Source: Begonia masoniana
Lineage: Eukaryota; Streptophyta; Magnoliopsida; Cucurbitales; Begoniaceae
Reading direction: 5' to 3'
Length of the DNA: 64,000 nt
Assembly (NCBI GenBank): GCA_022432975.1
Contig: CM039512.1
Span: 3,965,998 to 4,029,997, forward strand
The translations under genes and the position numbers were made by a program. Below, piece after piece: positions 12,845 to 24,063 of this stretch. The notes beneath the pieces were generated by a model that saw only the letters and a program-made list of their open reading frames with translations, ran no database searches and had not been told where the DNA came from. Each line of letters opens with the position of its first letter. Position 1 is the first letter of the stretch.

Positions 12845-14983
12845 CAGACCTTCCGCAACAAGTTGGCAAAAGAAGAATTCGGCCATTCCCGATGCTAGTC
12901 ATGTTAGTTGTTGTCTTAAATAAAGCTGAAAGAGGCAATGATTCCCTTGTTTGACTGTCTGAAATACAGAACCGAACTCCTTCAACGACAGAACGCTCAT
13001 CATCGACATAGCATCTGGTCCAACTCTGAGGCATGTTATTCTGGTCATTCAGCATATAAGGTAACTTCTTTTTCCACAATCAACATGAGCAATGATTATG
13101 ATCCCTAATTGCAAAAAATCGTTTTTATTTCTCGGGACATTCACGGTGGATTTATCGGCAAAATCATCTGACCAGTTAGGACAGCCCATGACACCAATTA
13201 CAATCTCTCCTTCGACCACAAGAGCCAAACCTACCACGTATAAGGCGTCGCTTCCTTTTAAAAATCCCCTTGTTCCATCAATCGGATCCAGTACCTGATA
13301 CATCGAGTTAGTACAACAAAGGTCAAGAAAACAAAAGTAAAACATATAAATTTCAAAAATAGACATGTCTTTATCGTTATTTAATCTATCATATCTGTCA
13401 CGCAGAATGTACATAAAATATTTTCTTTCTAATGCTAACCTAGAAATCCACAAAACAATGATATGCTCTCTGCATGAATCTAAAAGAATTATAGCAAATG
13501 TGCAAAAATGACTATCAAGAAATCCCCACTTTTGGAAAGTAAAACAACGAGATCCGGCAGAATTAGAATTAGAAAGAAAGTATGCTATATGCATTCCGCG
13601 TGATAAATTTGACAAATGAAATAGTGGCAAGGATATATTTATTGATATCCAAAAGGTTGAGATATATTTTGTTAAAAAAAAAAAAATCAAGGTGCCCGCG
13701 GTAAATGACTCTTAAAATCAAAGCCTAAATTACACTTTCTCATAAAATAAAGCACGTACAATCACCTCTACAAAACCTTTGAACATTCTGAGATAACATA
13801 AGAGAACACATTGGACCTACCCAATATGTAGCTGGTGCGGTTCCAAAAGTGGCCTTCCCCCCTCTGTCAATGGCTCCCAGCACATCATCCTGCATCCATG
13901 GTTCATCTTGAAAACTTGTTTTGTCAAGTACTGCACTCACTACAGCATCCGTCAAATTATTTGATCGTAAAAATGCCGAGTCCTCTTCGGCTACCAACAG
14001 GATAGATGGAAACAGTTTTCCCAATTCTGTAAGCATTGGTTTGCATCAAAAACACTAAACTATTTACAGTTCCAAAACAAAAAACACACTAATTTGCTAC
14101 AATGATCTCTAGTCTGCTTAGATTCATAGTTCTAGACACTGAAGTCGTCAATTGAAACAAGCAATATAGTCTATATTTATCTATGAAAACAAGTTAGATT
14201 AGAGGTCATTCCAGAAGTGAACTTGAAATGCTCAAAGTTCCATGTGATTACCCAAACTGATCAAAGCCTGCACCCCAAAATCGGCAACAGTCCCCGGAGT
14301 TTGGTTGCTTCGAGAACCCGCCCATCAGACGAGAAGATCGATGATTTCACCTGGCAGTCCCAGAAGAGATTGAAAGGAAGAACAAAAACACAGTGGGAGG
14401 ACTACACTTTTGTAGAATGTTTAATGATTGACTAGAACTCTACAGCATTCGGTTAAGAAAATCATGGGTCTGCAGCAAAAGTAATCGGCATTGATTTTGA
14501 GATTCAAATTTATTGCAAATGAAATTAAAGAGTAAGGCAGTAATTGATTACGTCAACACAGAGACGACAAGCCCTTTCCACTACATCAACTGCAGCTTCG
14601 AGTTCTCTGTTATACTTGGCCTTCTGGTTTGGGAATGGAAGGATGGACCTAGAAAGGAATTTCAAAAAAAGATTAGAACTAAGATGACGGCAAATTAGTT
14701 CAAATGGAAACTCGGAAGCGCAGAGACCGGACGACGAGGAATCGCGGGCGTAGAAATCCGGATGGGGGACGACGAGAGCAAGTGAATCGGACGCGGGTGA
14801 ATTGAGTTGCGGGTGGAGGATAGTCATGGAGATTTTCTGAAACGTTCTTCGAAGTGCTTTTAATGCCGGCCGGAGAATCAAAGCTCAGACGACTTTGGAC
14901 TTCCGAAAGAAGGAGAGAGAGAGTAATCTACGAACGCCCATAGTCTTTGAAGAGAGCGACAAAGATTGCATAGTTAAATAAAG

Positions 14984-15508
14984 CTAGAGTGAAATTTGGC
15001 TCCTATAACTAGGTGAAATAGGTAATTTACACAGCAAACTTGAATAATAGGCAAGAACAACCTTAATATATTGATAATGAGCAATATGGCCCCTACCGTC
15101 ACATTTTCTGTCAAAAAAGTAATATTTTTTTACTTGTTCATTTTTTTTTTTCCAAAATATCCCTCACTGGACCGAATCAGACCAAACTGGTTCGGCACGG
15201 CTAATTCCACTCTGGTTTTTTTTTTAAATCTTATTTCTCGGAAAAGAGAAGACAGAGAAATATAATTGAAAAAAATAAAAAATCAGAGTACAATTAGCTG
15301 AACCGGTCCGGTCCGGTTCGGTCCAGTGAGGGGCATTTCAGGAAAAAAAATGAACAAGTGAAAAAACGTTACTTTTTGACGGAAATTATGACGATAGGGG
15401 CCATATTGCTCATTATCAATACATTATGGTTGTTCTTGCCGATTATCCAAGTTTACGGTGTAAATTGTCAATTTCACCTAGTTGTAAGGGCCAAATTGCA
15501 CTTTACCC
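14984..15508. mobile_element. Foldback MITE with long inverted arms (MULE-like)
   Basis: The left arm (from 14984) and right arm (to 15508) are imperfect reverse complements over roughly 200 bp, for example AACTAGGTGAAAT on the left against ATTTCACCTAGTTG on the right. The right end read inward begins GGGTAAAGTGCAATTTGGCC. Flanks TTAAATAAAG (14974-14983 and 15509-15518) are identical, a 9-10 bp duplication of MULE size. No coding capacity. Confidence 0.88.
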
Positions 15509-15970
15509 TTAAATAAAGATTAAAACCAATCCTTAAACTAAATTTTTAACCATTAAAATCTTAAACTTTCTAAAATATAACAAATCAAACCGTAACAGGG
15601 ACCGATCACCCTATTCTCAATTTACACCGAGATCAAGGGCCGATCTAAATTGAACGACCCCCCAATCTATCCGGTGTATATGTGGGCATTGGACATATTA
15701 AATCGAAGGGTCGATATGAGGGTAGAGACCACTCGTTAAACGTGCACCACACGTGATTTGAGATTGAAAGACACACCCTCGAATCGGCCCCACATTCCCT
15801 ATATATCCCTTTTCAAGGCTATCGGGAACGGGGAGTCGCCTGATTGGCCTCTCGTTCTCATACCTCATTTTGAAAACGGATGGCCGATCCGGGACGGTGA
15901 CCCCCATTGTCAAAATTAGTGCTGAGAACGGGTGGCCACTGCCCTAGATCAGGAGGCCAATCCCTGACTC

Positions 15971-15978
15971 TATATAAA
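15971..15978 (+). promoter_or_regulatory. TATA box in left TIR
   Basis: TATATAAA, about 190 bp upstream of the first ATG (16166) of the rightward frame. The mirror copy in the right TIR gives a TATA box facing the transposase fragments, as expected for MULE ends that carry promoters. Confidence 0.6.
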
Positions 15979-16165
15979 GAACCGACCATTCATTCTCGCT
16001 CCCGAAAAACTCGATTTTCTCTCGGCCCCTATGTGATTCCAAGCCAAAATTCGACCACTTCATGCCCCCTATTTGTTTTCTTCAAATATCATCCCAAAAA
16101 TCCCACAAATCCGAGCTCTAAATCCTCAAATCCCAAATTCAACTTAAATCCCTAAATTTTCCTCA

Positions 16166-17384
16166 AATGGCTTTCAAATTGGTGATTAAACGAAAGGTTG
16201 CCCCGTCACAAGGAGGTTTGTCACAAGGTAGCCCGACTAAACGTGTTTTGCCAAATTTTTCATCGTTTTTATAAGGAGAACCATCTCAAGGGAGGTCCAA
16301 CAAACCGGGCACCATCGTCACAAGGTGCTCTGGCTCAAGCACGACGACCGCCGACTGTGTATGTTTCGATTGAATTTTAAAATCAGATGTGTCAAGAGCA
16401 GTTTGAACCGGATATGTCAAACCACTCGGTTATTCATTCGAAGATAGTCAATTTTAGAGGGTGGGAGTCGTTGCAGATCAAATAGATATTCGACAGAATC
16501 ACTCTACACACAGGGTGTACGGATTAAAGGGCGATAGCTGCAACCGAATTGTTCGCTTGTTTTATCTGAATTTGACCTCTACCGGGAGGGTATAATGTTT
16601 GAAAACGTATATCGTTGGTACAGAAATTGTTATACCTCTAGAGTCAATTAATGAATTGCACAGGTTTACCAGAAAAGGGAATGATGTGGAGAGAAACTAC
16701 CGCGATTGCGATTTTTTCAGATCGGCTGAGGGACTAGAGTTCCTTAGGGAAATTCCTCGCAATTCCAACATCGCTGAATTTGTGAAGCCAAAATTCAAGG
16801 ATTTGAACGTCAGAACTCTGGTTATTCACAATCTGATAACCCATATCATTCTATCTCGGGATAGACATAGAGATCTTGTGAGCTGCATGGATCTCTATGT
16901 GATGAAAAAGTTGTACAACGTGGAGATATTCGACCATGACTTCGTGATTTTAGGTCACATACATGAGATCGGTCGGACATGCAACAATAATCTGTTGTAC
17001 AACACGTTAATACAGAAGATTATCGAGCGACCTCGGATTCGGCTACCGACTGGAGAGCAAATGAGAGCACATAGATCTGGCGATGTATTTGATATGGTTC
17101 ATTTGATTTGGATGGTCATAATTGAAGTCAACGAGATTTGGGTGTTCAAGGGAGATCAAGGGGTCTCGACCTTTGCAGATTTTCCTTTGGAGGACGCCTC
17201 CGCTCGGCCATTGTCCCCCCAGACGGCTAGTATATGAGACAGAATAGAGCAGATATTGGATTCCCTCGTAGGCAGAGTCGATGAGCTCACCATGACACAG
17301 AGAGAGCTAGTTGAGTCCCACAGAGAGCTGAAGAAATTCTTCATGGATTGGGTGGAGCGAGATGACGACAATGTTCCATCATAG
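16166..17384 (+). pseudogene. Plant-transposon-protein-like (Transposase_32-like) reading frame, broken
   Basis: A short N-terminal piece begins at 16166 (MAFKLVIKRKVAPSQ) and shifts near 16260. The main open stretch is 16599-17237, then a TGA, then the same frame continues to 17384 with a heptad-like stretch (DELTMTQRELVESHRELKK) that may be a coiled coil. The central part, with NLITHIILSRDRHRDLV and YNVEIFDHDFVILGHI, is arranged like the 'putative plant transposon protein' family seen twice more in this window in the Athila-like element (55901-57076 and 60732-61907). That likeness is by pattern, not measured. Function of this family is unknown. It sits between the TIRs and is transcribed away from the left TIR. 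Confidence 0.6.
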
Positions 17385-17774
17385 TTTAGTTTATGTTTTG
17401 TGTTTCATTTTATGTATTTTAATTTATGTTTGTACTTTAGTTTGTATTATGATTGTACTTTAATTTATGTTTGTCATTTAGTTTATGTTATGTAGTGTAT
17501 GGTTGTACTTTACTTTATGATTGTACTTGAGTTGTATTTATTTATCTGAAATTGATTATGATTTGAATATGCATGAATTGTTTGAAGCTAGCTATGAGAG
17601 AGTTATAAAACAAAGAAAACTCTGCCCATTTTTACAACTTTATCTCACTAAATTACACATTATAATAAATACACACATTACACAGTATAATGAATACATA
17701 AATTACAGTTCGAATAGTCATACATTTTTGTCTCTGCCGTGTGTAGAAGAATAGTGCACATAATGAAAACTATA

Positions 17775-19001
17775 TTAGATAATAATGAAAGTGTGTTTAT
17801 GAGCTAAATGTGTTGAAATGTACCTGTATCTCATTAAATGTGTGGATATCCATAAATGTATCTTGCAAAGTAGAAACAGAAGTAGCGTCTGAAGTGGATC
17901 CACTGCCAGAGCAAGTGCGACTATTATCCCACTGACGACAACAAAAAGAACACGACATCGTTGAGTTCCTAGTAATTGTCGAACTTGACGGCTCATCGAC
18001 ATCTCACACTCTTCTTTGGCCTACTAGGTTGACCTTTTTTTTATAAGCGGAATGATTTCCTTCATATTTTGTACGGGTGGCCACAATAGCTTGTATTGTT
18101 TGTTGCTCTTCTCTTCATTAAGTTTTGGAGCTTCGCTTATTGCTCTTCTAGCAAGACTTGGTGTAATCTTGACATTCAAATTTTTCCTTCCTGTCTTGAT
18201 AATAGAAAAAATTTTCTACGTAGGTTGACTTTTGAACCTATCAAAATAATGATTTGCCACCCATTTTGCAGTAGCGTGTCGATTCTCAATTTTCTTGAAC
18301 AGTTGTGACAATCGTTGAAATTTTTTATTTGAAATGTAAACTTATTTTGCATCTTCAAACTATACAGTCACTAATCACATCGGTCTTCACTCACTGTCGT
18401 TAGTCGCCGAGATTCACTTTTAATGAATTTGATCTCGTATATATTATTCAAAGCATATTCTACTACTTCTTCTCTAATTGTCTTTAAAAAACTATATTTT
18501 TTCTTAGACAAAATCTAATCGAAATTTCTTCGCTTACCAGTATGCTTTCGACTTCATCATCCTCCGAGTCGACCGATGTTCGAAGTTCATCGTCTAGAGT
18601 TTTCGACGTCAATTGCACATCTATTTCTTCATTATCTTTAAAGTGATCGAATGCCCGAATATCACCATATATGGGTGTCGAGTACAAATATCAGTTCATA
18701 TTATTTTCTACGTAGGTGACTTTGAACCTATCAAAATAATGATTTGCCACCCATTTTGCAGTAGCGTGTCGATTCTCAATTTTCTTGAACAGTTGTGACA
18801 ATCGTTGAAATTTTTTATTTGAAATGTAAACTTATTTTGCATCTTCAAACTATACAGTCACTAATCACATCGGTCTTCACTCACTGTCGTTAGTCCGCCG
18901 AGATTCACTTTTAATGAATTTGATCTCGTATTAATTATTCAAAGCATATTCTACTACTTCTTCTCTAATTGTCTTTAAAAAACTATATTTTTTCTTAGAC
19001 A
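17775..19001 (-). pseudogene. MULE (MuDR-type) transposase remnants
   Basis: Minus-strand pieces in order: an acidic N-terminal segment (18687-18484, DDELRTSVDSEDDEVE), a MuDR-type N-terminal domain (about 18510-18176; IYEIKF then KFTFQIKNFNDCHNCSRKL), and a C-terminal segment (about 18040-17780) like the zinc-knuckle tail of the MULEs at 28-31 kb (VDEPSSS). The catalytic domain is missing, so the source is a deleted transposase. The MuDR domain is present twice (see 18211-19001). Confidence 0.75.
18211..19001. repeat. Direct duplication of about 300 bp within the MULE
   Basis: 18211-18511 and 18703-19001 are nearly identical, with a few indels and substitutions. The spacer holds the acidic N-terminal segment. 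This is a local duplication of the MuDR-domain coding part. Confidence 0.9.
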
Positions 19002-19017
19002 AGAGAGAAGGGTGTTT

Positions 19018-19026
19018 CTTTATATA
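19018..19026 (-). promoter_or_regulatory. TATA box in right TIR
   Basis: Minus-strand TATATAAAG, upstream of the transposase fragments. A related copy lies near 19617-19625 in the next repeat unit. Confidence 0.5.
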
Positions 19027-19039
19027 GTGTCGGAGATCA

Positions 19040-20255
19040 CCCATCCATTCCTGAGAACGGCCCCTATTCTCAGGCAAAATAATTGAAATCGGTGGGCTAT
19101 TTCCAATTTTACCAAAAAGTTAGGGTCAACAACGGATGGCTGATCCGGGGCAGTGACCCCCTGAGAGGCATAGAACGGGGGGACGATCCAGGCAGTGACC
19201 TTCCGTTCTCAAATGTGTAGTGTGCGTTGAACGAGACCCCTCACATCGACCCCCGGTTTTCAGGCAAAATAATTGACATCGGGGGGCCATTTCGGAGTGG
19301 CGACCCCCATTCTCAATTTTACCAAAAAGTTAGGGCTAACAACGGCGGGTAGATTCGGGGCTGTGACCCCCCTATTCCCGAGAACCTTGAAAAGGGAGAG
19401 GCAGGGAACGATGGGCCGATCTAGGGTGGTGTCCCCTGATCTTGAATCATGTTTGGTGCACGTTGAAAGCTTCCCACATTGACTCTCCGACCCAATATGT
19501 CTAGTATCACATAAGCATTGAACAGATCGGGGGGTCGTTCAATTTAGATCAGCCCCCCAATCTCAACGTAAATTGAGAACGGGGGTGATCAGCCCCTACC
19601 AGGGGTGTGTGTTCCTTATATAGTGTCGGAGATCGCCCATCCGTTCCTGAGAATGACCCTCCGTTCTCAGGAAAAATAATTAAGATTGAGAGGCTATTTT
19701 GGGGCTGTGACCTTTTATTCTCAATCTTACCAAAAAGTAGGGTCAACAACGGGGGGCTGATCCGGGGCGGTGACCCCTAGTTCTTGAAAAACTTGAAAAG
19801 GGAGAGACATAGAACACGGGGCCGATCCAGGGCGGTGACCCTCCGTTCTCGAATCATGTGTGATGCACGTTGAACGAGGGGTCTTCACGCCCCACATTGA
19901 CCTCCCATTTTCAGGCAAAATAATTGAGATTGGAGGGCCGTTTCGGGGCGGTGACCTCCCGTTCTCAATTTTACCAAAAAGTTAGGGCTAACGAGGAGTT
20001 GATTCGGGGCGGTGACTTCTCATTCCCAATAACCTTGAAAAAGGAGAGGCATGAAACAGGAGGCCGATCCCGGGTGGTGTCCCCCCGGTCTCGAATCATG
20101 TACGTTGCATGTTGAAAGTCCCCCACATCGACCCTCCGACCTAATATGTCTAGTGTTACGTAAGTACTGAACAGATAGGAAGACCGTTCAATTTAGATCA
20201 GCCCCTCGATCTCGACATAAATTGAGAAACGAGGTAATCGGCCCCCTGCGAGAAT
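19040..20255. repeat. Tandem subterminal repeats of the right TIR
   Basis: Four imperfect copies of a block of about 180-220 bp start near 19065, 19257, 19665 and 19910. Each has AGGCAAAATAATTGA or a close form, then a CGGGGCGGTGACC-like phrase and ACCAAAAAGT. Two closing blocks (19513-19604 and 20167-20250) are copies of the TIR end. Short frames here are repeat read-through. Confidence 0.8.
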
Positions 20256-20359
20256 TTGATTTATTATATTTTAGATAGTTCAATATTTTTGTTGTTAAAA
20301 TTTTTATGTAAGAGATATTTCAAATTAAACTCAATTGGATTTAACCCCTTAAGTATTGT

Positions 20360-21831
20360 ATGAATGAATAGCAATACACGAAGAAGTAACGCAAAATATA
20401 GGTTAAAAATCCTCTTTTCGAGAATCATTTTCTCAGGTAACCTTTCTCATCGCTGTGGATAGCAAACCCTCTCATCCTCGATCGTTCTCCACCACAAAAA
20501 GGTGACTTTTACTGCCAAACTGATTACCCTTCTTCCCTGATCGTAACACCCGATATTCATTTTAGGGATCAGAATAATTCCGAAAGTTCGAAAAGCAATG
20601 ATTTTGCTCGAATCGTCTGATTTCTGCGTCGGATTTTCGTTCCTATCTTACTCTTCGAACGTCTTTTAGCTTTTACCATCACCCACCAAATTCTCCCCCA
20701 AAATAACATTTTGCAGAAGAAAGCCCACCGTGAGAGCTTGCAATGGAGGAGGATGAGAATTGGGTGCTAAAAGACAGTTTCTTGACTATGGAAAACGCCG
20801 GTTAGTAGGTATCTGGTCTCAGCAACCCACGAGCGCTTTCAATGCCGATTAACTGTATGTCTAAATTTCTCTGTTGAAGTTCCATCGTTTGAAAGCCCTT
20901 TTCATTTAATGTCATTGGGCTATAGTGGATGAAATTGGAGATATCGTCCTTGAATCTCGCTAAGAGCCATAGCAGAGCAAGAAATAGGATTCTCTCTTTT
21001 GGCCATTCCAAAGAGGCTACCAGTTTATCACCATTTATAGCTCTGCCTAAAGTCATACACAGCTTATATTGTATAGCACAATGTTCAATCACTCAACAGA
21101 CATGTAATATAGTTCAACTGATAAAAACAGGATCTTTAATGACAGCTTGAACCCAACCAGAACACATCGCCCACTATCTTTTGCACTCAGGCCCTACTCT
21201 GTATTTCCCGCCTGAGTAATTTATATCTGACCTGATGAGTAGGTTCGCATTTGAATGGAGGATGATTGGTAGAGACAAAAAGGTGGTTGGAAAAGTATTA
21301 ACTCAGGTTAAGGCGCACTAAAGTCAAACATCTCCATCTCCATCTCTATCTCTGTTGCTTGGCCTTTGGGGAAGAAAGAAACCCTGTACTTCCCTTTGTT
21401 TCGTTAAAAAAATTTATCTTTTTATTTGTTAATGAAAGTCAAACAGCCAAACGTCAACGCGTTTGTCCTTGTTTGCTAAATTGAGGGAAAAAAATCAAAT
21501 CTTTTACGAAAATACGACGTCGTGCTACGCATGCTTCTGTCTGTTCCCCGCCAATCAAGTTGCCAAGGACAAAGCCTGGACGTGGATATATTTCGTCAAA
21601 TGATTTAATGCTTTTCTGAGTTCCGCCTGCTTCCTTTTTATCTCTACCGCCGAGCTTCAAACAAAAGGGAGAGAGAGAGAGAGAGAGAGAGAAGTTGCCC
21701 ATCATTTTTCAGAGAGGATCGCTCAGAAAATTAAAGCTTGTTTGAAGTTTCGAGAGCAAGTGTTGCAGAACAAAGCTGGAAGACGAAACTGTATCGAATC
21801 CACGTTTTGAAGAAAACCAGTGAGTCTGAAA
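20360..21831. other. Intergenic stretch upstream of the VAP gene
   Basis: No supported gene. A small frame at 20742-20804 (begins MEEDENWVLKDSF) and a minus frame at 20802-21092 are unrecognised. The last few hundred bases should hold the VAP promoter and leader. Confidence 0.5.
21669..21692. repeat. GA microsatellite in VAP leader
   Basis: Perfect GA run about 140 bp before the VAP start codon, probably within the 5' untranslated region. Confidence 0.9.
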
Positions 21832-23391
21832 ATGGCGATTGCTGAACAGAAGTCAACGCCTGATGGTAAAGTATGGGGCTTCTTTAAGTTGTCGTTCAAG
21901 CAGTCGGGAAACAACTCCAGTACGATGTCTTCTTTATATTCCCATAACTCTCATCAGAATCACCCAGCAGTGGAAGGGTCGAATCATCACGGTCACTCCT
22001 CCGGCGCGGTCTCATCGGTCTCCATGTCGTTTCTCCCTACTCGTCGCCGGCTCAAGCTCGATCCTCATGATAAGCTTTACTTCCCCTGTACGTTTATCTT
22101 ATCCTCCTTGATTATTCTTTAGAATTAGGTTGCACACTCGTAAGATCTAACTAAATTGAATTCCGATCCAACATTATTAATTCATTTCTGGGTCTAATCC
22201 CATTATGTATCCAGACCAAGCAGCTTTAGTTCTTGAGTGCTACCATCAGGGCTCAAATTGAGCTTTACCCTGTTCATGGAATGTAGTCATGACCTGTTAG
22301 TTTAACCTAGTTTCTGATTGTGTTTTGTATGCTTATTCATTGATAAGATTGTCAACCTTAAACATTGTGAAGGTGAACCAGGCAAGCAGGTCAGGAGTGC
22401 CGTCAAAATAAGGAATATCAGCAAGTCTCATGTTGCATTCAAGGTGCAAAAATCACACAATTTTTGTGTTTCTCGACATTCTGTTTATGATCTTGATTAT
22501 CCTGTTTGTCTTGTAATTGGGAGTTATGATCAATTATTTCTCGAAGAGTGGGCTGAGCTGAATGTTTTGGTTTATTTTAGTTTCAAACAACTGCGCCGAA
22601 AAGCTGTTTCATGCGACCTCCCGGTGGTGTTCTTGCTCCTGGCGAGAGTATTATCGCTACCGGTAAAAGATTCGTTTCGAATCATGCTAATATCGATGGA
22701 TAGTCGTTAAAACTTTTTGTTTTATTTTCGGTTGATGGGCTAGTTTTCAAGTTTGTGGAGATTCCGGAGAAGAACGAAAAACTGTTGGATAAAACAAAAA
22801 AGGTCAAGTTTAAAATCATGAGTTTGAAGGTGCAAGAATCAGTGGAATATGTACCTGAGCTGGTGCGTTTTACTCGTCTTTATTCACACCTTCAGATTAG
22901 CATATGTTCTTTGGAGTTGTTTCTTTCACTAATTGTTGTTTGTCTTGACTCAGTTTGATGAGCAGAAGGATCGAGTTGCGATAGAACATATATTCCGGGT
23001 TGTTTTTCTCGATCCCGAGCGTCCTAGTCAAGTAAGTAGGATTTGAAAGATTTTAGTGTTCATATCTTTTACTTTTTCAACTATGCCTGATGATTTCGGG
23101 CTATATTTTTTTCCAGGCCTTGGAAAAATTGAATAGGCAATTGGCCGAAGCCGAAGCGGCTCTTGAGGCACAAAAGAAACAGGCAGAAGATGCAGGCACA
23201 CAAATGATTGGGGAAGGACTTGTGATAGATGAATGGGTACACTTTCTTCTCTAACATAACATCTTCTCGTACAATCTTCAACTCTATTTATGTTTTCCTC
23301 AGTTTTCTCGTCCTTTTCCATCCAGAAAGAGCGGAGAGAAAAATACCTTGCACGGCAGCAGGTCGACGGAGTAGTAGACTCGTCACTATAG
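21832..23391 (+). CDS. PVA42: Vesicle-associated protein 4-type (VAP/MSP domain protein)
   Basis: VAP proteins bind FFAT-motif partners and link the ER to other membranes and the cytoskeleton. Seven exons: 21832-22087, 22373-22443, 22581-22662, 22744-22862, 22954-23031, 23117-23236, 23326-23391; 792 nt, 263 aa, all with GT-AG and matching phases. The N-terminus MAIAEQKSTPDGKVWGFF and a Ser/His-rich linker (about 25-65) are typical of the VAP4 subgroup. The MSP domain runs from about residue 72 (RRRLKLDPHDKLYFP) to about 200 (FLDPERPSQ), then an Ala/Glu-rich coiled stretch and the tail GLVIDEWKERREKYLARQQ. No C-terminal hydrophobic anchor is seen, so it is likely soluble or peripheral. One oddity: exon 1/2 joining gives FPCEPGK, where Tyr or Phe is usual at the Cys. 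The gene looks intact. The symbol follows the Arabidopsis PVA41/PVA42 pair; which one is not resolved. Confidence 0.95.
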
Positions 23392-23474
23392 ATTGCTCCC
23401 TCCAGACTTCTCTTCCTCATTTGCTTGCTATGTGATCCAATGGAAATTCATCTGTAATCTGAAGAATGTTTGGA

Positions 23475-23513
<39 letters not shown>

Positions 23514-24063
23514 GTAATACGAGGTACAAACACTCACCAGCCTGTCGATAATGTGATTTTTGTTCCTGTTTTCTTGTATTAATAATAATATAAGTGTGAT
23601 GATTCAGACTAGTTAGCACCTGGGAGTTGCTATATTTCAAGTATATGTCCGGATAGGTCCTGGCCGGCTGATAAACTTTTTCTGGATTCTCAACTGTTAG
23701 GATTGAGCTACTGGGTGAGCATTATGGTGGTTTTCAGATAAGTTTCAGGAGACCTGCTATGGATTCCAACACAAAATTGCCAAAATATGCCACCCATCAA
23801 TTGCAGACAGATCAAAGTGGTAAGAGGTTTAATCAGTAAAGGTTATGAAAGAAAAAAGACAAGTTTGAATGCTTAATAAACGAGAATTCTGAACACCACT
23901 TCAAAGTTGCAGCCAATTCAGCAATGGCGTTTGCCTTTTTTTGATTATGAACTCATTGCCAATGCTGTTTTCCCTTGGCTTCATTTTGCCGATTTCATTC
24001 TTCTTTGAATCCAATCGTCAATCCACCATGAGAGAGAGATACAGTACCATTCAATCGCATACT
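23392..24063. other. VAP 3' region and spacer
   Basis: 3' flank of the VAP gene with a GA microsatellite at 23472-23511. No other gene seen. Confidence 0.6.

Larger units (their letters stand above)
2427..14827 (-). pseudogene. HAL2-like 3'(2'),5'-bisphosphate (PAP) phosphatase gene, split by a retrotransposon and frameshifted
   Basis: Inositol-monophosphatase-fold enzyme; HAL2-like members remove the 3' phosphate of PAP, usually in organelles. Seven exons read on the minus strand: 14827-14552, 14350-14252, 14026-13821, 13294-12850, 2879-2804, 2728-2678, 2576-2427. The N-terminus could be a transit peptide. Metal-site motifs are present: LVAEEDS in exon 3, VLDPIDGTRG at the start of exon 4, AWDHAVG in exon 6. 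All junctions have GT and AG. Exon 4 ends in phase with exon 5 across the 10-kb intron that holds the LTR element. Two breaks are seen: exon 2 (about 14306-14312, roughly 4 nt short, separating GRVLE from NQTPGTVADFG) and exon 4 (about 13070-13078, likely 7 nt short, separating AHVDCG from KKLPYML). They shift the frame, so the gene is probably non-functional, unless they are assembly errors. Exon 1 may hide a small extra intron. Family call strong; substrate inferred. Confidence 0.9.
15520..20350. mobile_element. MULE-type DNA transposon with long, repeat-rich terminal inverted repeats
   Basis: About 15520-15790 is an imperfect reverse complement of about 20110-20350: the outer AT-rich part pairs, then CAGGG plus CCGAT, then a block around the words AATTTACACCGAGATC. 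Between them lie a rightward frame and leftward transposase fragments. Exact ends and target duplication are not certain; the outer TIR decays gradually. The element begins directly beside the MITE's right duplication. Confidence 0.75.

Noticed and set aside
2963..12849. Target duplication of the chromovirus element
   Set aside because: CAGTA and CAGAC match at three of five bases only, and the 5' LTR edge is eroded; not claimed.
20802..21092. Minus-strand frame of 96 codons
   Set aside because: No recognisable domain, no supporting neighbours, and it overlaps other open frames.
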